Below are positions 1 through 9,090 of a DNA stretch of 64,000 bases, piece by piece; position 1 is the stretch's first letter; every line of letters starts with the position of its first letter. The stretch lies in NCBI GenBank assembly GCA_963843365.1, contig CAWJKG010000003.1:186001-250000 (forward strand), given 5' to 3'. The stretch comes from Bog-473 sp963843365 (GTDB lineage: Bacteria > Actinomycetota > Acidimicrobiia > Acidimicrobiales > RAAP-2). The notes beneath the pieces are model-generated. The model was given only the letters and a program-made list of their open reading frames with translations. It was not told the DNA's origin and ran no database searches. Position numbers and translations under genes: made by a program.

Positions 1-204
1 GTGCGCGGCGATCTGGTAGCCGAGCGACCGGGCCGCCTCCGCCGACTGGCCGCCGCCGGCATCTCCCGCGGTCGTCCAGGCCTCTTCGAGGACGATGACG
101 TCGGCATTCAGCCCGGCGATGGCGGCGACGTAGTCGTAGGGCCGGCCCCACCCGTCCATCCCGCAGTGCATGTTGTAGTTGGCGATGCTGAGCACGGTCC
201 GCAC
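1..204 (-). CDS. Endonuclease/exonuclease/phosphatase-family protein, N-terminus only
   Basis: The reverse strand read from GTG at 204 runs to the window edge without a stop (68 codons). It begins with a beta strand followed by NYNMHCG, and 'LNADVIVLEEAW' follows. This is the layout of the EEP fold (DNase I / exonuclease III / sphingomyelinase type), in which an Asn near the start and a Glu after the 'aDvi.LqE' strand bind the catalytic metal. The substrate cannot be told from the N-terminus: it could be a nuclease or a phosphodiesterase. The gene is divergent from the aminotransferase, with only 36 bp between the two starts. The C-terminus lies outside the window. Confidence 0.55.
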   Translation of the reverse strand, partial: MRTVLSIANYNMHCGMDGWGRPYDYVAAIAGLNADVIVLEEAWTTAGDAGGGQSAEAARSLGYQIAAH

Positions 205-240
205 AGACGATAGGCGAGCCGAGCCGGTACCATCGGCGCG

Positions 241-1416
241 GTGGCAGGCGGGGAGGCGTACTTGGCCCGGCGACTGCAGCCCTTCACCACGACGATCTTC
301 GCCACCATGTCCGAATTGGCCGCGGCCACCGGATCGGTCAATCTCGGGCAGGGGTTTCCCGACACGGACGGTCCCGAGGAGCTGCGCGAGGTGGCCGTGG
401 CGGCCATCCGCGCCGGTCGCAACCAGTACCCGCCCGGGAACGGCGTCGCCGAACTGCGCCGCGCCGTGGCGGCGCATCAACGGGCCTGGTACGGCCTGAC
501 CCCGGATCCCGAGACCGAGGTGCTGGTCACGGTCGGCGCCACCGAGGCGATCGCGGCGACGCTGCTGGCCCTGTGCGAGCCCGGCGACGAGGTCGTGCTG
601 TTCGAGCCGACCTACGACTCCTACTCCGCCGCGGTGGCGCTGGCCGGCGCCGTGCCGCGCCCGGTGCGGCTCCACGCGCCCGATTGGCGCTTCGATCCCG
701 ACGAGCTGATCGCGGCCGTCGGCCCGCGCACCCGGTTGGTCTTGCTGAACTCGCCGCACAACCCGACCGGCAAGGTGTTCACGGCGGAGGAGCTGGGACA
801 GGTCGCCGCCCTGTGCTGCGCCCACGACCTCCTGGCGGTGACGGACGAGGTGTACGAGCACCTGGTCTTCGACGGCGCGCACATCCCCTTGGCCACCCTG
901 CCCGGCATGGGTGGACGCACCTTGACCATCTCCTCCGGTGGCAAGACGTTCTCGTTCACCGGATGGAAGGTGGGCTGGGTGAGCGGCGCCGCGCCGCTGG
1001 TCGCAGCGGTGCGGGCGGCGAAGCAATTCCTGACCTATACGAGCCCGGCGCCGTTCCAGCTCGCCGTCGCCCGCGGGCTGGGTTTCGCACCGGACGCCAT
1101 GGGACGGCTGGCCCTCGAGCTGCGGGCCGGCCGGGACCTCCTCTGCGACGGGCTGGAGTCGCTGGGGTACGAGGTGTTCCGCCCCGCCGCCACCTACTTC
1201 GCCACGACCGACATCGCGCCGGTGGCGCCGGGGATCAGCGCCGAGGAGTACTGCCTCGCCCTCCCCGGACGTTGCGGGGTCGTCGCCATCCCGAGCTCGG
1301 TCTTCTATGACCCGGCCGATCCCGGGGCGGGGCGGACGCTGGTCCGCTGGGCTTTCTGCAAGCGTCCCGACGTCCTGCAGGACGCGCTGGCCCGCTTAGC
1401 ATCGTGGGAACGATGA
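241..1416 (+). CDS. dapC: PLP-dependent class I/II aminotransferase, DapC-like
   Basis: This is a 391-residue fold-type I aminotransferase. The N-terminus carries the NLGQGFPDTDGP signature at about residues 34-45 and NQYPPG at 61-66. NSPHNPTG (170-177) and TDEVYEHLVF (201-210) line the PLP pocket, and Lys235 in SSGGKTFSFTGWK is the Schiff-base lysine. From memory the sequence resembles actinobacterial N-succinyldiaminopimelate aminotransferase (the Rv0858c type), which would place it in lysine/peptidoglycan precursor synthesis. Kynurenine- or methionine-aminotransferase-like relatives share the same motifs, so substrate is inferred. The start is GTG at 241. Its stop overlaps the ATG of the PhzF gene (ATGA). 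Confidence 0.8.
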   Translation: MAGGEAYLARRLQPFTTTIFATMSELAAATGSVNLGQGFPDTDGPEELREVAVAAIRAGRNQYPPGNGVAELRRAVAAHQRAWYGLTPDPETEVLVTVGATEAIAATLLALCEPGDEVVLFEPTYDSYSAAVALAGAVPRPVRLHAPDWRFDPDELIAAVGPRTRLVLLNSPHNPTGKVFTAEELGQVAALCCAHDLLAVTDEVYEHLVFDGAHIPLATLPGMGGRTLTISSGGKTFSFTGWKVGWVSGAAPLVAAVRAAKQFLTYTSPAPFQLAVARGLGFAPDAMGRLALELRAGRDLLCDGLESLGYEVFRPAATYFATTDIAPVAPGISAEEYCLALPGRCGVVAIPSSVFYDPADPGAGRTLVRWAFCKRPDVLQDALARLASWER

Positions 1417-2217
1417 CGATCCCGATCACCTGGGTCGACGCCTTCAGCGACGCTGCGTTCGGCGGCAACCCGGCCGCCGTCTGCCTGCTGCGCGAGCCCA
1501 TCGACGACGATCGCATGCAGTCCATCGCCTTCGAGCTCGGTATCTCCGAGACGGCCTATGTCACGCCCTCGGACGATCCCGTCGTGTTCGGTCTCCGCTG
1601 GTTCTCGCCGGTAGTCGAGATCGACCTCTGCGGCCATGCCACCCTGGCCTCGGCGCACGTGCTGCGTGAGCGCGGCACCGTCGACGGGACGGCGGCGCTG
1701 ACCTTCCACACGCGGAGCGGCCCGCTGCGGGCGGATTTCGGCGGGGCGAGGATCGAGCTCGATTTCCCTGCCGACCCGATGATCCCGTCCCCTCTGCCGG
1801 CGTCCCTGCGGGACCAATGGCCCGGTGCGGTCGTGGCCAGCGGCCACACGGACTTCTTCACGTTCGTGGTCCTCTCCTCAGCCGATGCGGTCCGCACCTA
1901 CGAGCCCGACTTCGGGGCCATCGGGGCGGCCGGATCACGAGCGCTGCTCCTGACCGCGGCCGCATCGCCGGAGGCCGAGGCCGAGGCCGACTACGTGCTG
2001 CGTGTCTTCGGCCCCAACGTGGGGATCGACGAGGACCCTGCCACGGGGTCGGCCCAGTGTTCCGCCGGGCCCTATTGGGCGGCCGAGCTGGGGGTCGACG
2101 CCCTCGTGGCCCTTCAGCTCTCGCGGCCGCGGCGCGACGCTCTTCGTGCGGCCGGAGGGCGACCGGGTCCGCATCGCCGGACACGCGACCACCGTGCTCA
2201 CCGGCGAGCTGTGCTAG
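1413..2217 (+). CDS. PhzF-family isomerase, interrupted by a +1 frameshift
   Basis: PhzF/diaminopimelate-epimerase-fold protein. The first half shows DAFSDAAFGGNPAAV, SETAYV with the probable catalytic Glu46, GHATLASAHVL and later DEDPATGSA, all family hallmarks. The frame is lost at about 2124-2128, in the run tcgcggccgcgg. Removing one base there restores the C-terminus GATLFVRPEGDRVRIAGH through to a stop at 2217, the expected length of about 267 residues. Without the correction the frame reads on through the downstream Nudix gene and looks like a 456-residue PhzF-Nudix fusion, which I judge spurious. The ATG at 1413 overlaps the aminotransferase stop. Substrate is unknown; many PhzF proteins are uncharacterised isomerases. 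Confidence 0.75.
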
Positions 2218-2219
2218 TC

Positions 2220-2774
2220 ATGCGCCTCATGGGGAGCCCGGCCACTGCCGAGGACCTGCGGGTCCTGGTGGAGGGCCACGCGGCGGCGTCGCCACGGGAG
2301 GTGGCGGCCCAGCAGCGCTTCCTGTCCGAGCTGCACCTCCTCACTGCACCCTGCGACGAGCATGCCGGGCCGACCCACGTGACGGCCTCGGGCATCGTCG
2401 TGGGGCGGCGCGGCACGGTACTGCACCGTCACAAACGGCTCGGCATCTGGATGCAGCCGGGCGGTCACATCGATTCGGGCGAGCGGCCGGAGGACGCGGC
2501 GGTGCGCGAGGCGACCGAAGAGCTCGGACTGAAGGTGGCGCATCCCGCCACGGGCCCGAGTCTCATCCACCTCGATGTGCACGAGGCCGCCCTCGGGCAC
2601 ACGCACCTCGACCTTCGCTATCTGCTGCTCGGCGCTGACGCCGTCCCCATGCCGCCTCCCGACGAGAGCCCTGACGCCCGCTGGTGCACGTGGGACGAGG
2701 CGCTGCGTATGGCCGACCCCGCGTTGATCGACGCGCTGCCCCTGGCGCGCGCCGCCTACGAGGCGATGACGTGA
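2220..2774 (+). CDS. Nudix hydrolase
   Basis: The ATG at 2220 lies 2 bp after the corrected PhzF stop and opens a 184-residue protein. At about residues 82-104 it has a perfect Nudix box: G-x5-E-x7-REATEELGL, beginning GHIDSGERPEDAAV. This loop binds the metal used to hydrolyse nucleoside-diphosphate-linked substrates. Family members range from nucleotide-pool sanitation to sugar-nucleotide hydrolysis, and nothing here fixes the substrate. The in-frame sequence upstream of 2220 is the out-of-frame tail of PhzF, not a second domain. The stop TGA overlaps the GTG of the zinc-ribbon gene. Confidence 0.85.
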   Translation: MRLMGSPATAEDLRVLVEGHAAASPREVAAQQRFLSELHLLTAPCDEHAGPTHVTASGIVVGRRGTVLHRHKRLGIWMQPGGHIDSGERPEDAAVREATEELGLKVAHPATGPSLIHLDVHEAALGHTHLDLRYLLLGADAVPMPPPDESPDARWCTWDEALRMADPALIDALPLARAAYEAMT

Positions 2775-3489
2775 ACGACGACCTGGAGCACCTGCTGGCG
2801 GTCCAGGACTTCGACACCGCGATCACGCAGCTCCAACACCGGCGCGAGGGGTTGGCCGAGTCGACGGGGCTCGCCGGGGTGGAACGGCAGCTCGCCGCGC
2901 TCGGGGAGGAGCGGGCCGACGCCGAGGCCCGGCGCGCTGTGCTGAGCGCGACCCAGAAGGAGCTCGAGGAGCAGATCGCCGGCATCAGCGAGCGGCGCGG
3001 CGTCATTGAACAACGGATGTACGCCGCCACCGGCTCGTCGAGCCGCGACCTGCAGGCCATGAGCGACGAGGTGCGACACCTCACGGAGCGCCGGGCCGAG
3101 CTCGAGGAGCTCGAGCTGGTGTCCATGCTCGAGCAGGACCCCATCGATGCCGAGTTGGCGGCGCTGCGTGCCGCGCGGCACCGCTCGAGGAGCAGGCGGC
3201 GGCGCTGCGCCTGCGGGTGAGCGAGGGACAGGCGGAGATCGATGCGGCGTTGGCGGAGGCCATCGGGGGTCGGGCCGCCGAGGCCGCGCTGCTGCCCACG
3301 GCGTTGTCGGATCGCTACGAGACGCTGCGGACCCGCCTCAAGGGAACGGGCGCGGCGCGCCTGATCGGCACCCGCTGCGACGGATGCCACCTGGAACTGT
3401 CGTCGGGGGAGGTCGAGAAGATCCGGGCCCTGCCGCCCGGTGAGGTGGCGACCTGCGAGCAGTGCGGCCGCATGCTCGTCCCCACCTGA
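2771..3489 (+). CDS. C4-type zinc-ribbon coiled-coil protein, frameshifted
   Basis: A GTG at 2771, overlapping the Nudix stop, opens an alpha-helical coiled-coil protein rich in Glu, Arg and Leu (heptads through about residue 130). The frame breaks at about 3170-3182. One base appears to be missing, after which the other frame continues with PLEEQAAALRLRVSEGQAEID and ends in a zinc ribbon, CDGC near 3378 and CEQC near 3456. This is the zf-RING_7 (C4-type zinc ribbon) family found throughout Actinobacteria, usually next to a phosphatase or RNase H, as here. Its molecular role is unclear, possibly nucleic-acid binding or scaffolding. Confidence 0.75.
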
Positions 3490-3490
3490 T

Positions 3491-4093
3491 GTGCTGATCC
3501 TCGTGCGTCACGGTGAGTCGGAGGCCAACGCGCAGGGTCTGCTGCTCGGCCGGACAGACGCCGCCCTGACCGAGGAGGGGCGGGCCCAGGCGGCGCGGGC
3601 GCGGGTCCTGCTGCGCGGCCCGGTGGCCGAGCTGCGCACCAGCCCGCTGCGTCGGGCCCGGGACACGGCGGAGCTCCTCGCCCTAGACCTGCCCGTCGCG
3701 GTGGACGACCGCTGGGTCGAGGTCGACTACGGCGAGTTCGAGGGCGAGCCCCTCGGGGACGTCCCCGCCGAGGTGTGGCGGCGCTGGCAGGGTGACCGGG
3801 ACTTCCGGCCGCCGGGGGGCGAGACACTGGCCGAGGTGGACCGTCGTGTCGCCGCCGCCTGCGAGGAGCTCTTCGCCACCGGGGGTGCCGGGGCCCGCCG
3901 CGCCGATGGCGATCTGGTGGTGGTGAGTCACGTCAGCCCGATCAAGGCCGCCGTCGCCTGGGCACTGGGCACCGTCGACCTCTACTGGCGGCTCCACCTG
4001 CGCACGGCGTCGGTGACCCGCATCGGGTGGCAGCGCGACAGGCCCATCCTCCATGGCTTCAACGAGGTCGCTGTGGCGTCCGGGCCGGTCTGA
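3491..4093 (+). CDS. Histidine phosphatase (phosphoglycerate-mutase-like)
   Basis: A GTG start lies one base after the zinc-ribbon stop. The N-terminus LILVRHGESEAN carries the RHG motif with the phospho-accepting His7. The second catalytic histidine, His147, lies in VVVSHVSPIKAA, and Glu in the 'DYGEFEG' segment fits the general-acid position. Length (200 residues) matches single-domain members of the family. In mycobacteria the equivalent gene next to the zinc-ribbon protein is the acid-phosphatase half of an RNase H/phosphatase fusion. No RNase H domain is seen here. Likely substrates include alpha-ribazole phosphate or sugar phosphates, but this cannot be decided from sequence. Confidence 0.82.
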   Translation: MLILVRHGESEANAQGLLLGRTDAALTEEGRAQAARARVLLRGPVAELRTSPLRRARDTAELLALDLPVAVDDRWVEVDYGEFEGEPLGDVPAEVWRRWQGDRDFRPPGGETLAEVDRRVAAACEELFATGGAGARRADGDLVVVSHVSPIKAAVAWALGTVDLYWRLHLRTASVTRIGWQRDRPILHGFNEVAVASGPV

Positions 4094-4110
4094 GCGCCAC
4101 AATCACCCCA

Positions 4111-4746
4111 GTGCCGGCCGACCACCCCACCCTCGCCGAGCTGCGGCCACCTCCGGGCTCGGCCGAGGAACCGGTGCACCGCCGCACCATCACCATGGAG
4201 GTGTTCCCACGCGATGCCTACTTCGCGGTCGTGGGCACCTTGCACGACGATCGCCCCTGGGCCGGCGGCGGTTCCTCGCCGCGTCACCTGCACTTCATGG
4301 AGCTGGGATTGGTGGTCCGGCGGGCCGACATGACGATCGTCGACGCCGCCGCCGACATGCAGACGTTCCCGCACGCCGAGTGCACGCAGATAGAGCCGCA
4401 CTTCCGCGACCTCGTCGGCCTCTCGGTGGCGCGCGGCTACTCCGGCGCCGTCCAGGAGCGCTTCGGGCGCCAGCGCGGCTGCAGCCACCTGGAGTTCCTG
4501 GCCCGCGCCCTGGGTCCCGTCGTCGTGCAGGGCGTCACGTCGTCGGCGGCCTGGCAGGTGGAGAAGGGGGACGGGCAACACCCCATGGGCGATTTCTCGT
4601 TCCTGACGAACACCTGTCACGTCTGGACCGAGGACGGACCGGGCGCGCAGAAGGTCGAGCTGGGGTGGCGGCCCGGGCTGCTGGGGTACCCGGCGCCCGA
4701 CGTGGCCGAGGTGCGGCGGCGCCTGGGCGACCGGCCCGACGGCTGA
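4111..4746 (+). CDS. DUF2889 family protein
   Basis: A 211-residue protein starting at GTG 4111. It shows the family pattern: 'HRRTITMEVF' near the start, a short 'GTLHDDRPW' strand, 'HFMELGLVVRRADMTIVDA' with 'ADMQTFPHAEC', then a conserved 'GLSVARGYSGAVQERFGRQRGCSHL' stretch and a late 'NTCHVW'. These His and Cys residues are typical of DUF2889, a family of unknown function. In my recollection its members often lie near aromatic or steroid catabolism genes. The gene is convergent with the TetR-type gene: stops at 4746 and 4747 abut, leaving no room for a terminator outside the coding sequence. Confidence 0.7.
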   Translation: MPADHPTLAELRPPPGSAEEPVHRRTITMEVFPRDAYFAVVGTLHDDRPWAGGGSSPRHLHFMELGLVVRRADMTIVDAAADMQTFPHAECTQIEPHFRDLVGLSVARGYSGAVQERFGRQRGCSHLEFLARALGPVVVQGVTSSAAWQVEKGDGQHPMGDFSFLTNTCHVWTEDGPGAQKVELGWRPGLLGYPAPDVAEVRRRLGDRPDG

Positions 4747-5474
4747 CTACGGCGCCGGCCGCTCCTCGTCTGCGACGCCCGTGCAGAGCTTGACAAGGAG
4801 CAGCGTCATGACCCGCCGCGCCCCGCGCACCGGGATGTCCGACGTCGTGCGGAGGCGATCCCATGCCTCCCAGGACGTCCCGACGTCCATCGCCCCCAGA
4901 TGGTCGGCGCGGGTGGTCGCCGGCAGCGCCGCCAGCTCGGCGGCGAACGTGGCCTGCAGGTCGTGCAGGAACAAGTCGTCCGCCGCCGCCAGCGCCTGGC
5001 GGACCGCGTCCGACATCGGGCGCGGCGCACCAGCGCGCGCCGGATGGCGGACGTCTCCTCGAAGAGGGCGGCCCGATGGGCGACGGTGCGCTCAATCCGC
5101 GTCGACAGCGAGAGCTTGGGGGAGAGTTGGGGCATGTCGGCCCACTGTCGCCGCAGGAGCAGCGTGGCCACGAACTGGTAGAGGTCGTCCATGTCGGCGA
5201 AGTGGTGGAAGACGAGGCGCAGCGAGACGCCGGCTCTCCGGGCCACCGCCTTCGCCGTGGGATCGGGATCGCCGGCGCGCAGCAATTCCATGAGTGCCTC
5301 GGCAACGTTGCGACGGGTTCTCTGTCCCCGCGCCACCCGTCCGTCGCGGGCCGGTTCCTCGAGGGCTACCAGCGCGGCCAGGTCGAGCGCAGCCTGCTGC
5401 CGCTCGCGTTCTGCAGGACCACCCGGCTCCCCGTCTCCCACCCCACCGGCGTTTGCCGAGGAGCCTGTCGTCAC
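4747..5474 (-). CDS. TetR-family transcriptional regulator, frameshifted
   Basis: Read from GTG 5474, which follows a good purine-rich site (gaggggacgg), the protein has an N-terminal TetR helix-turn-helix: 'RTRRNVAEALMELLRAGD' then 'VARRAGVSLRLVFHHFADMDDLYQFV'. At about 5018-5030 the frame is lost in a run of GC; skipping to the other frame continues with MSDAVRQALAAADDLF and ends at 4747. One missing base explains it. The C-terminal ligand domain is therefore intact apart from the shift. It is followed upstream by an 11-bp inverted repeat (5543-5575) that could be its operator. Target genes are not evident; cydC lies 230 bp upstream in the same direction. Confidence 0.7.
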
Positions 5475-5542
5475 TCCCGTCCCCTCTCTGTCAGTGGGGA
5501 GAATCCAAGGGGCGCTGGGGACTTGCGCTCCGATGTGAAGAT

Positions 5543-5575
5543 GCACCGGATCCACTACGGGCGGGATCCTGGTGC
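5543..5575. promoter_or_regulatory. Inverted repeat between cydC and the TetR gene
   Basis: The arms GCACCGGATCC (5543-5553) and GGATCC-T-GGTGC (5564-5575) are complementary over 11 bp with a single bulged T and a 10-nt loop. The repeat lies about 70 bp upstream of the TetR start and 130 bp beyond the cydC stop. It could be an autoregulatory operator or part of a terminator. No U-run follows on the minus strand, which disfavours an intrinsic terminator. Confidence 0.35.
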
Positions 5576-5704
5576 GCCGCCCGCCCCGGAGCCTCGATCC
5601 TGGAGGCCGCATGCGGGTGCAGGCGCACGTTTCGTGCGTGTCCATCACAACGGAAGGACAACGAGCCGCCGGCTGTCCAATCCCCGTGTGGGCAGGTGGT
5701 CCGA

Positions 5705-7384
5705 TCAGGAAGGCGGTGGGGGGATCTCCCGTCCGGCTTCCAAGGTGACCGTGACGTCGCAACGGGCTGCTTCCTCGGCGCGATGGGTGACGACGAGGAC
5801 GCTCCGCCCCCCGGCGGCGCCCAGCACGCCGGCGATGACCTCATCGGCGAGGGTCGGGTCGAGACCGCTGGTGGGCTCGTCGAGCACCAGGACGTCGCCG
5901 GGCGACACGAGGGCACGGGCCACGGCGAGACGTCGGCGCTCGCCGCCGGACAGCGCCACACCGTCCTCGCCGACCGGGGTGTCGAGTCCCTGAGGCAGCG
6001 ACGCCACCCACACGTCGAGCACGCCGCGCGCAGAGCGGCCGTCAGGTCCTCGTCGCTGGCGTCGGGCCGGCCGAGCGTCAGGTTGGAACGCACGGTGCCG
6101 GCGAACAGCTGCGCCCGCTGGTCGGCCAGGGCGCAGGCGGCGCGCACGTCGGCCTGGTCGAGACGGCTGACCTCGACACCGCCCAGTGACAGCAATCCGT
6201 CCTCGAGTGGCCAGAAGCGCAGCAGCGCGGTGACGAGGCTCGACTTCCCGGCACCGCTCGAACCCGTGACGGCGACCCGCCCACCCGCCGGGAGACGCAG
6301 GTCGACGCCATCGAGCGCACGGGGCAGGCCCGGGTCGTAGCGGAGCGCAGCGCCGGCGAAGACGACCTCGGGGACGCCGGCGGGCACCGCCTCCGGAGCG
6401 GGCGGGTCCTCGACGGGGACGGGCACGGCCTCCAGCGCGAAGAGCCGCCGGGCGGCCGCCCGCACCTCGAGCGAGCGGGCCACCGCCACCGGCACGCCGG
6501 GCACCGTCTCGAACGTGGCCAGGGCGGCCAAGGGGAGCACCGCCACCATGACCTGGCCGAGGTGATGGGCGTGGACCGCGGCGACGCCGCAGGCGAGGAC
6601 CGTGGTCACGGCGACAGCCAGGCAGACCTGGATGAGCAGCGCGGTCGCAGTCCCGAGCCGGGCGTGACGGGCCTCCAACGCGTCCGCACGGGTCCCCAGC
6701 TCCTCCACGTCGTGGAGCAGGCGTACGTCGGCCCCGAAGGCGAGGAGTTCGGGCGCCCCGGCCAGCGCGTCGACCACGTGAGACGACACCGTGCCGGCGA
6801 TTGCGGCCACCTCCTCGTCCGCACCGCGGTGCCAGGTGACGAAGGCGGGCACGGTCAGTGCGACCAGGAGAGGGAGTCCGAGCGCCAGTGCGGCCCATGG
6901 CAGGATGACGCCGACGGCGACCGTGCCGATGACCGCGGCCCCGACTGCGATCGCCACCGGGAGCAGCGTGCGCAGGTAGAGGTCCTGGAGTGCATCCACG
7001 TCGTCGATGGCGCGCGCCAGCAGGTCGCCGCTGCGCCACCCCGCGAGAGCGGCGGGCACCCGGGGTGCGAGGCAGTCGTAGAGCCACAGGCGCCACCGCG
7101 TCACGCACGCAACGCGGCATCGTGGCCGACGAGCCGTTCCGCATAGCGCAGGGGACCCCGCAGGAAGGCCAGCACCTCGACCGCGGCCAGGATGCCCACC
7201 AGGGCCGAGAGGCCAGGCCGCACGCGGCGCGGCCGACCACGTAGCCCGAGCCGGCCAACAGGCCGATGGTCGCCGCCGCCGCGGCGAGACCCAGCAGCCC
7301 GGCCAGCGCCAGCCGCCCGTAGGGCGTGCCGGGCTCGGACAGCATGCGTCGCAGCGGACCCGGCGACGCCGGCGCCCGGCTCAT
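5705..7384 (-). CDS. cydC: CydC-like thiol reductant ABC exporter subunit, three frameshifts
   Basis: Half of the heterodimeric CydDC exporter, which moves cysteine or glutathione out of the cytoplasm and is needed for cytochrome bd assembly. ATG 7384 overlaps the cydD stop. The first frame gives a TM helix ending GSGYVVGRAA. A second frame (about 7220-7104) gives RPGLSALVGILAAVEVL and RYAERLVGHDAALRA. A third (7104-6025) gives TRWRLWLYDC, the remaining membrane helices and a Walker A GSSGAGKSS. The fourth segment gives the ABC signature LSGGERRR, Walker B VLVLDEP and the H-loop VVTHR. The shifts lie near 7220, 7104 and 6024. All motifs survive, so this may be sequence error rather than a dead gene. 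Confidence 0.75.
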   Translation of the reverse strand: MSRAPASPGPLRRMLSEPGTPYGRLALAGLLGLAAAAATIGLLAGSGYVVGRAACGLASRPWWASWPRSRCWPSCGVPCAMRNGSSATMPRCVRDAVAPVALRLPRTPGARRSRGVAQRRPAGARHRRRGCTPGPLPAHAAPGGDRSRGRGHRHGRRRRHPAMGRTGARTPSPGRTDRARLRHLAPRCGRGGGRNRRHGVVSRGRRAGRGARTPRLRGRRTPAPRRGGAGDPCGRVGGPSRPARDCDRAAHPGLPGCRRDHGPRLRRRRGPRPSPRPGHGGGAPLGRPGHVRDGARRAGGGGPLARGAGGRPAALRAGGRARPRRGPARSGGGARRRPRGRLRRRCAPLRPGPAPCARWRRPASPGGWAGRRHGFERCREVEPRHRAAALLATRGRIAVTGRCRGQPSRPGRRARRLRPGRPAGAAVRRHRAFQPDARPARRQRRGPDGRSARGVLDVWVASLPQGLDTPVGEDGVALSGGERRRLAVARALVSPGDVLVLDEPTSGLDPTLADEVIAGVLGAAGGRSVLVVTHRAEEAARCDVTVTLEAGREIPPPPS

Positions 7385-9090
7385 GACGAGACCCCCAGCG
7401 CGAGGTGGGCCGGCACCGGGAGCACGACGACCGCGTCGAAGTGGGGGAGGAGGACCGGCTCGTGCGCGGCCACGATCACGGTGCGTCCGGCGAGCCAGGG
7501 CTCTATCGCGGGGGCGAGGCGGCTCACGGTCGGCGGGTCGAGGGCGGCCGTGGGCTCGTCGAACAACAGCACCGGTGCGGGCCGGAGCAGGGCTCGGGCC
7601 AGCGCCACCCGCTGGCGCTCGCCGGAGCTGAGGGTCAGCCCCTCGTGGCCGACGAGGGTCTGGAGCCCCGCCGGCAGGTTGGTCAGCAGGTCGGTCAGCC
7701 CGACGGCGCCGAGCACCCGCTGCAGGTCGTCGTCGACCGCATCGGGTGCGCCGAGGCGCAGGTTCTCGGCCAGGGTCGCGTTGAAGAGGTGGGGCCGCTG
7801 GGGCAGCCACGAGAAGTGCGCTCGCCACGCCGCGACCGGCTCGCTCTCGCTGGGCCGCCCGTCGAAGGTCATGATGCCCGCATCGGGCTCGACGAAGCGC
7901 AGCAGCGCGGCGAGGACCGTCGACTTCCCCGCCCCCGAGGGACCGGTCAGCGCCACGCGCGTCCCGGCCGGGGCGCGCAGGGTGACGTCAGTCAGCGCGG
8001 CGCCGGCGCGGTGCTCGTAGCGCACCCCGAGCCCGACGAGAGTCAACCCGCCGTCGCCGGCGATGTCCGTCCTGCCGCGTTCGGGTGGGCGCGCCGTCGC
8101 CGGAGGTCCCGGCGTCTGGAGCACTTCGACCACGCGCGCCGCCGCGGCCTGGCCCTCGGTGCTGGCATGGAACTCGGCCCCGGCGCGGCGCAGCGGAATG
8201 AAGATCTCGGGGGCCACCAGGAGGACCGCCATGGCAGTCTGCAGGTCGAGCTCGCCCCACAGCAGGCGCAGCCCGAGCACCATGGCCACGAGGCCGACCC
8301 CGAAGCCGGCGATCATGTCCATGGAGAGCGCGGACAAGAACGCGACGCGCAGCGTGCGCATGGTGGCGGTGCGCACGCCCTCGGTGGCCGCCTCGACCTC
8401 TCGGCGACCCTGTGCCTCGCGGCCGAAGGCGCGCAGCGTGGGCAACCCCTCAATGAGTTGCAGCACGCGGCCGGCCAACGAGCCGAGCCGGCGCCATTGG
8501 CGTGCCGACCGCTTGGTCGCCTCCCGACCGAATCCGATCATGGTGACCGGCACCGCCAACACCAGCGCGATGACCACTGCGAACGACAACCAGTCCTGGA
8601 AGCCGATCCAGATCAGGAGAATCACAGGGATCGTCGCCGCCGCGGCGGCCTGAGGGAGGTAGCGCGAGTAGTACGTGTGGAGGGAGCGCAGTCCCCGGGT
8701 GGCCGTCAGCGAAAGCTCGCCCGGGCGCTCCCCGCCGAGCCAACCCGGTCCCAGCACCAATGCGTGCTCCAGGAGCTCCCGGCGGAGCGTCGCCACCACG
8801 CGGTCGGCGGCGCGCAGGCCCGAGAGATCAGCGACGCTGTGCAGCGCGGCGCGGGCGAGGATCGCCACGCCCAGCACGACGATGGCCGGGACCACGGTGC
8901 GGAGCGCGGCGTGGTGCAGCAGTGAACGTTCGACGACGGACGCCAGCGCGACGGCCTGGACCACGATCGCCGCCGCGCTCGCCGCGGCAAGGAGCACCGC
9001 GACCGCGCCGACTCGCCGCAGCCCCGGGACGCGGGCGGCCAGGTCCGGGTCGACGAGGCGGGGCCGGCTCCGGACCGCGTCCGCGCTCAT
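7381..9090 (-). CDS. cydD: CydD, thiol reductant ABC exporter subunit
   Basis: An intact 569-residue type-1 ABC exporter half. It has six N-terminal transmembrane segments with the family stretch 'GLRSLHTYYSRYLPQ' and 'EGLPTLRAFGREA'. The nucleotide-binding domain has Walker A GPSGAGKST, signature LSSGERQRVALARAL, Walker B VLLFDEP and the switch His in VIVAAHEP. 'LTATRGLRSL...YLPQ' in the first half is characteristic of CydD rather than other exporters. It is translationally coupled on both sides: its ATG (9090) overlaps the thiolase-like stop and its TGA overlaps the cydC start. No cydAB is in the window. Confidence 0.88.
   Translation of the reverse strand: MSADAVRSRPRLVDPDLAARVPGLRRVGAVAVLLAAASAAAIVVQAVALASVVERSLLHHAALRTVVPAIVVLGVAILARAALHSVADLSGLRAADRVVATLRRELLEHALVLGPGWLGGERPGELSLTATRGLRSLHTYYSRYLPQAAAAATIPVILLIWIGFQDWLSFAVVIALVLAVPVTMIGFGREATKRSARQWRRLGSLAGRVLQLIEGLPTLRAFGREAQGRREVEAATEGVRTATMRTLRVAFLSALSMDMIAGFGVGLVAMVLGLRLLWGELDLQTAMAVLLVAPEIFIPLRRAGAEFHASTEGQAAAARVVEVLQTPGPPATARPPERGRTDIAGDGGLTLVGLGVRYEHRAGAALTDVTLRAPAGTRVALTGPSGAGKSTVLAALLRFVEPDAGIMTFDGRPSESEPVAAWRAHFSWLPQRPHLFNATLAENLRLGAPDAVDDDLQRVLGAVGLTDLLTNLPAGLQTLVGHEGLTLSSGERQRVALARALLRPAPVLLFDEPTAALDPPTVSRLAPAIEPWLAGRTVIVAAHEPVLLPHFDAVVVLPVPAHLALGVSS

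Noticed and set aside
5543..5575. Rho-independent terminator for cydC
   Set aside because: The hairpin is strong, but no T-run follows in the minus-strand direction and it lies 130 bp beyond the stop; an operator role is as likely.
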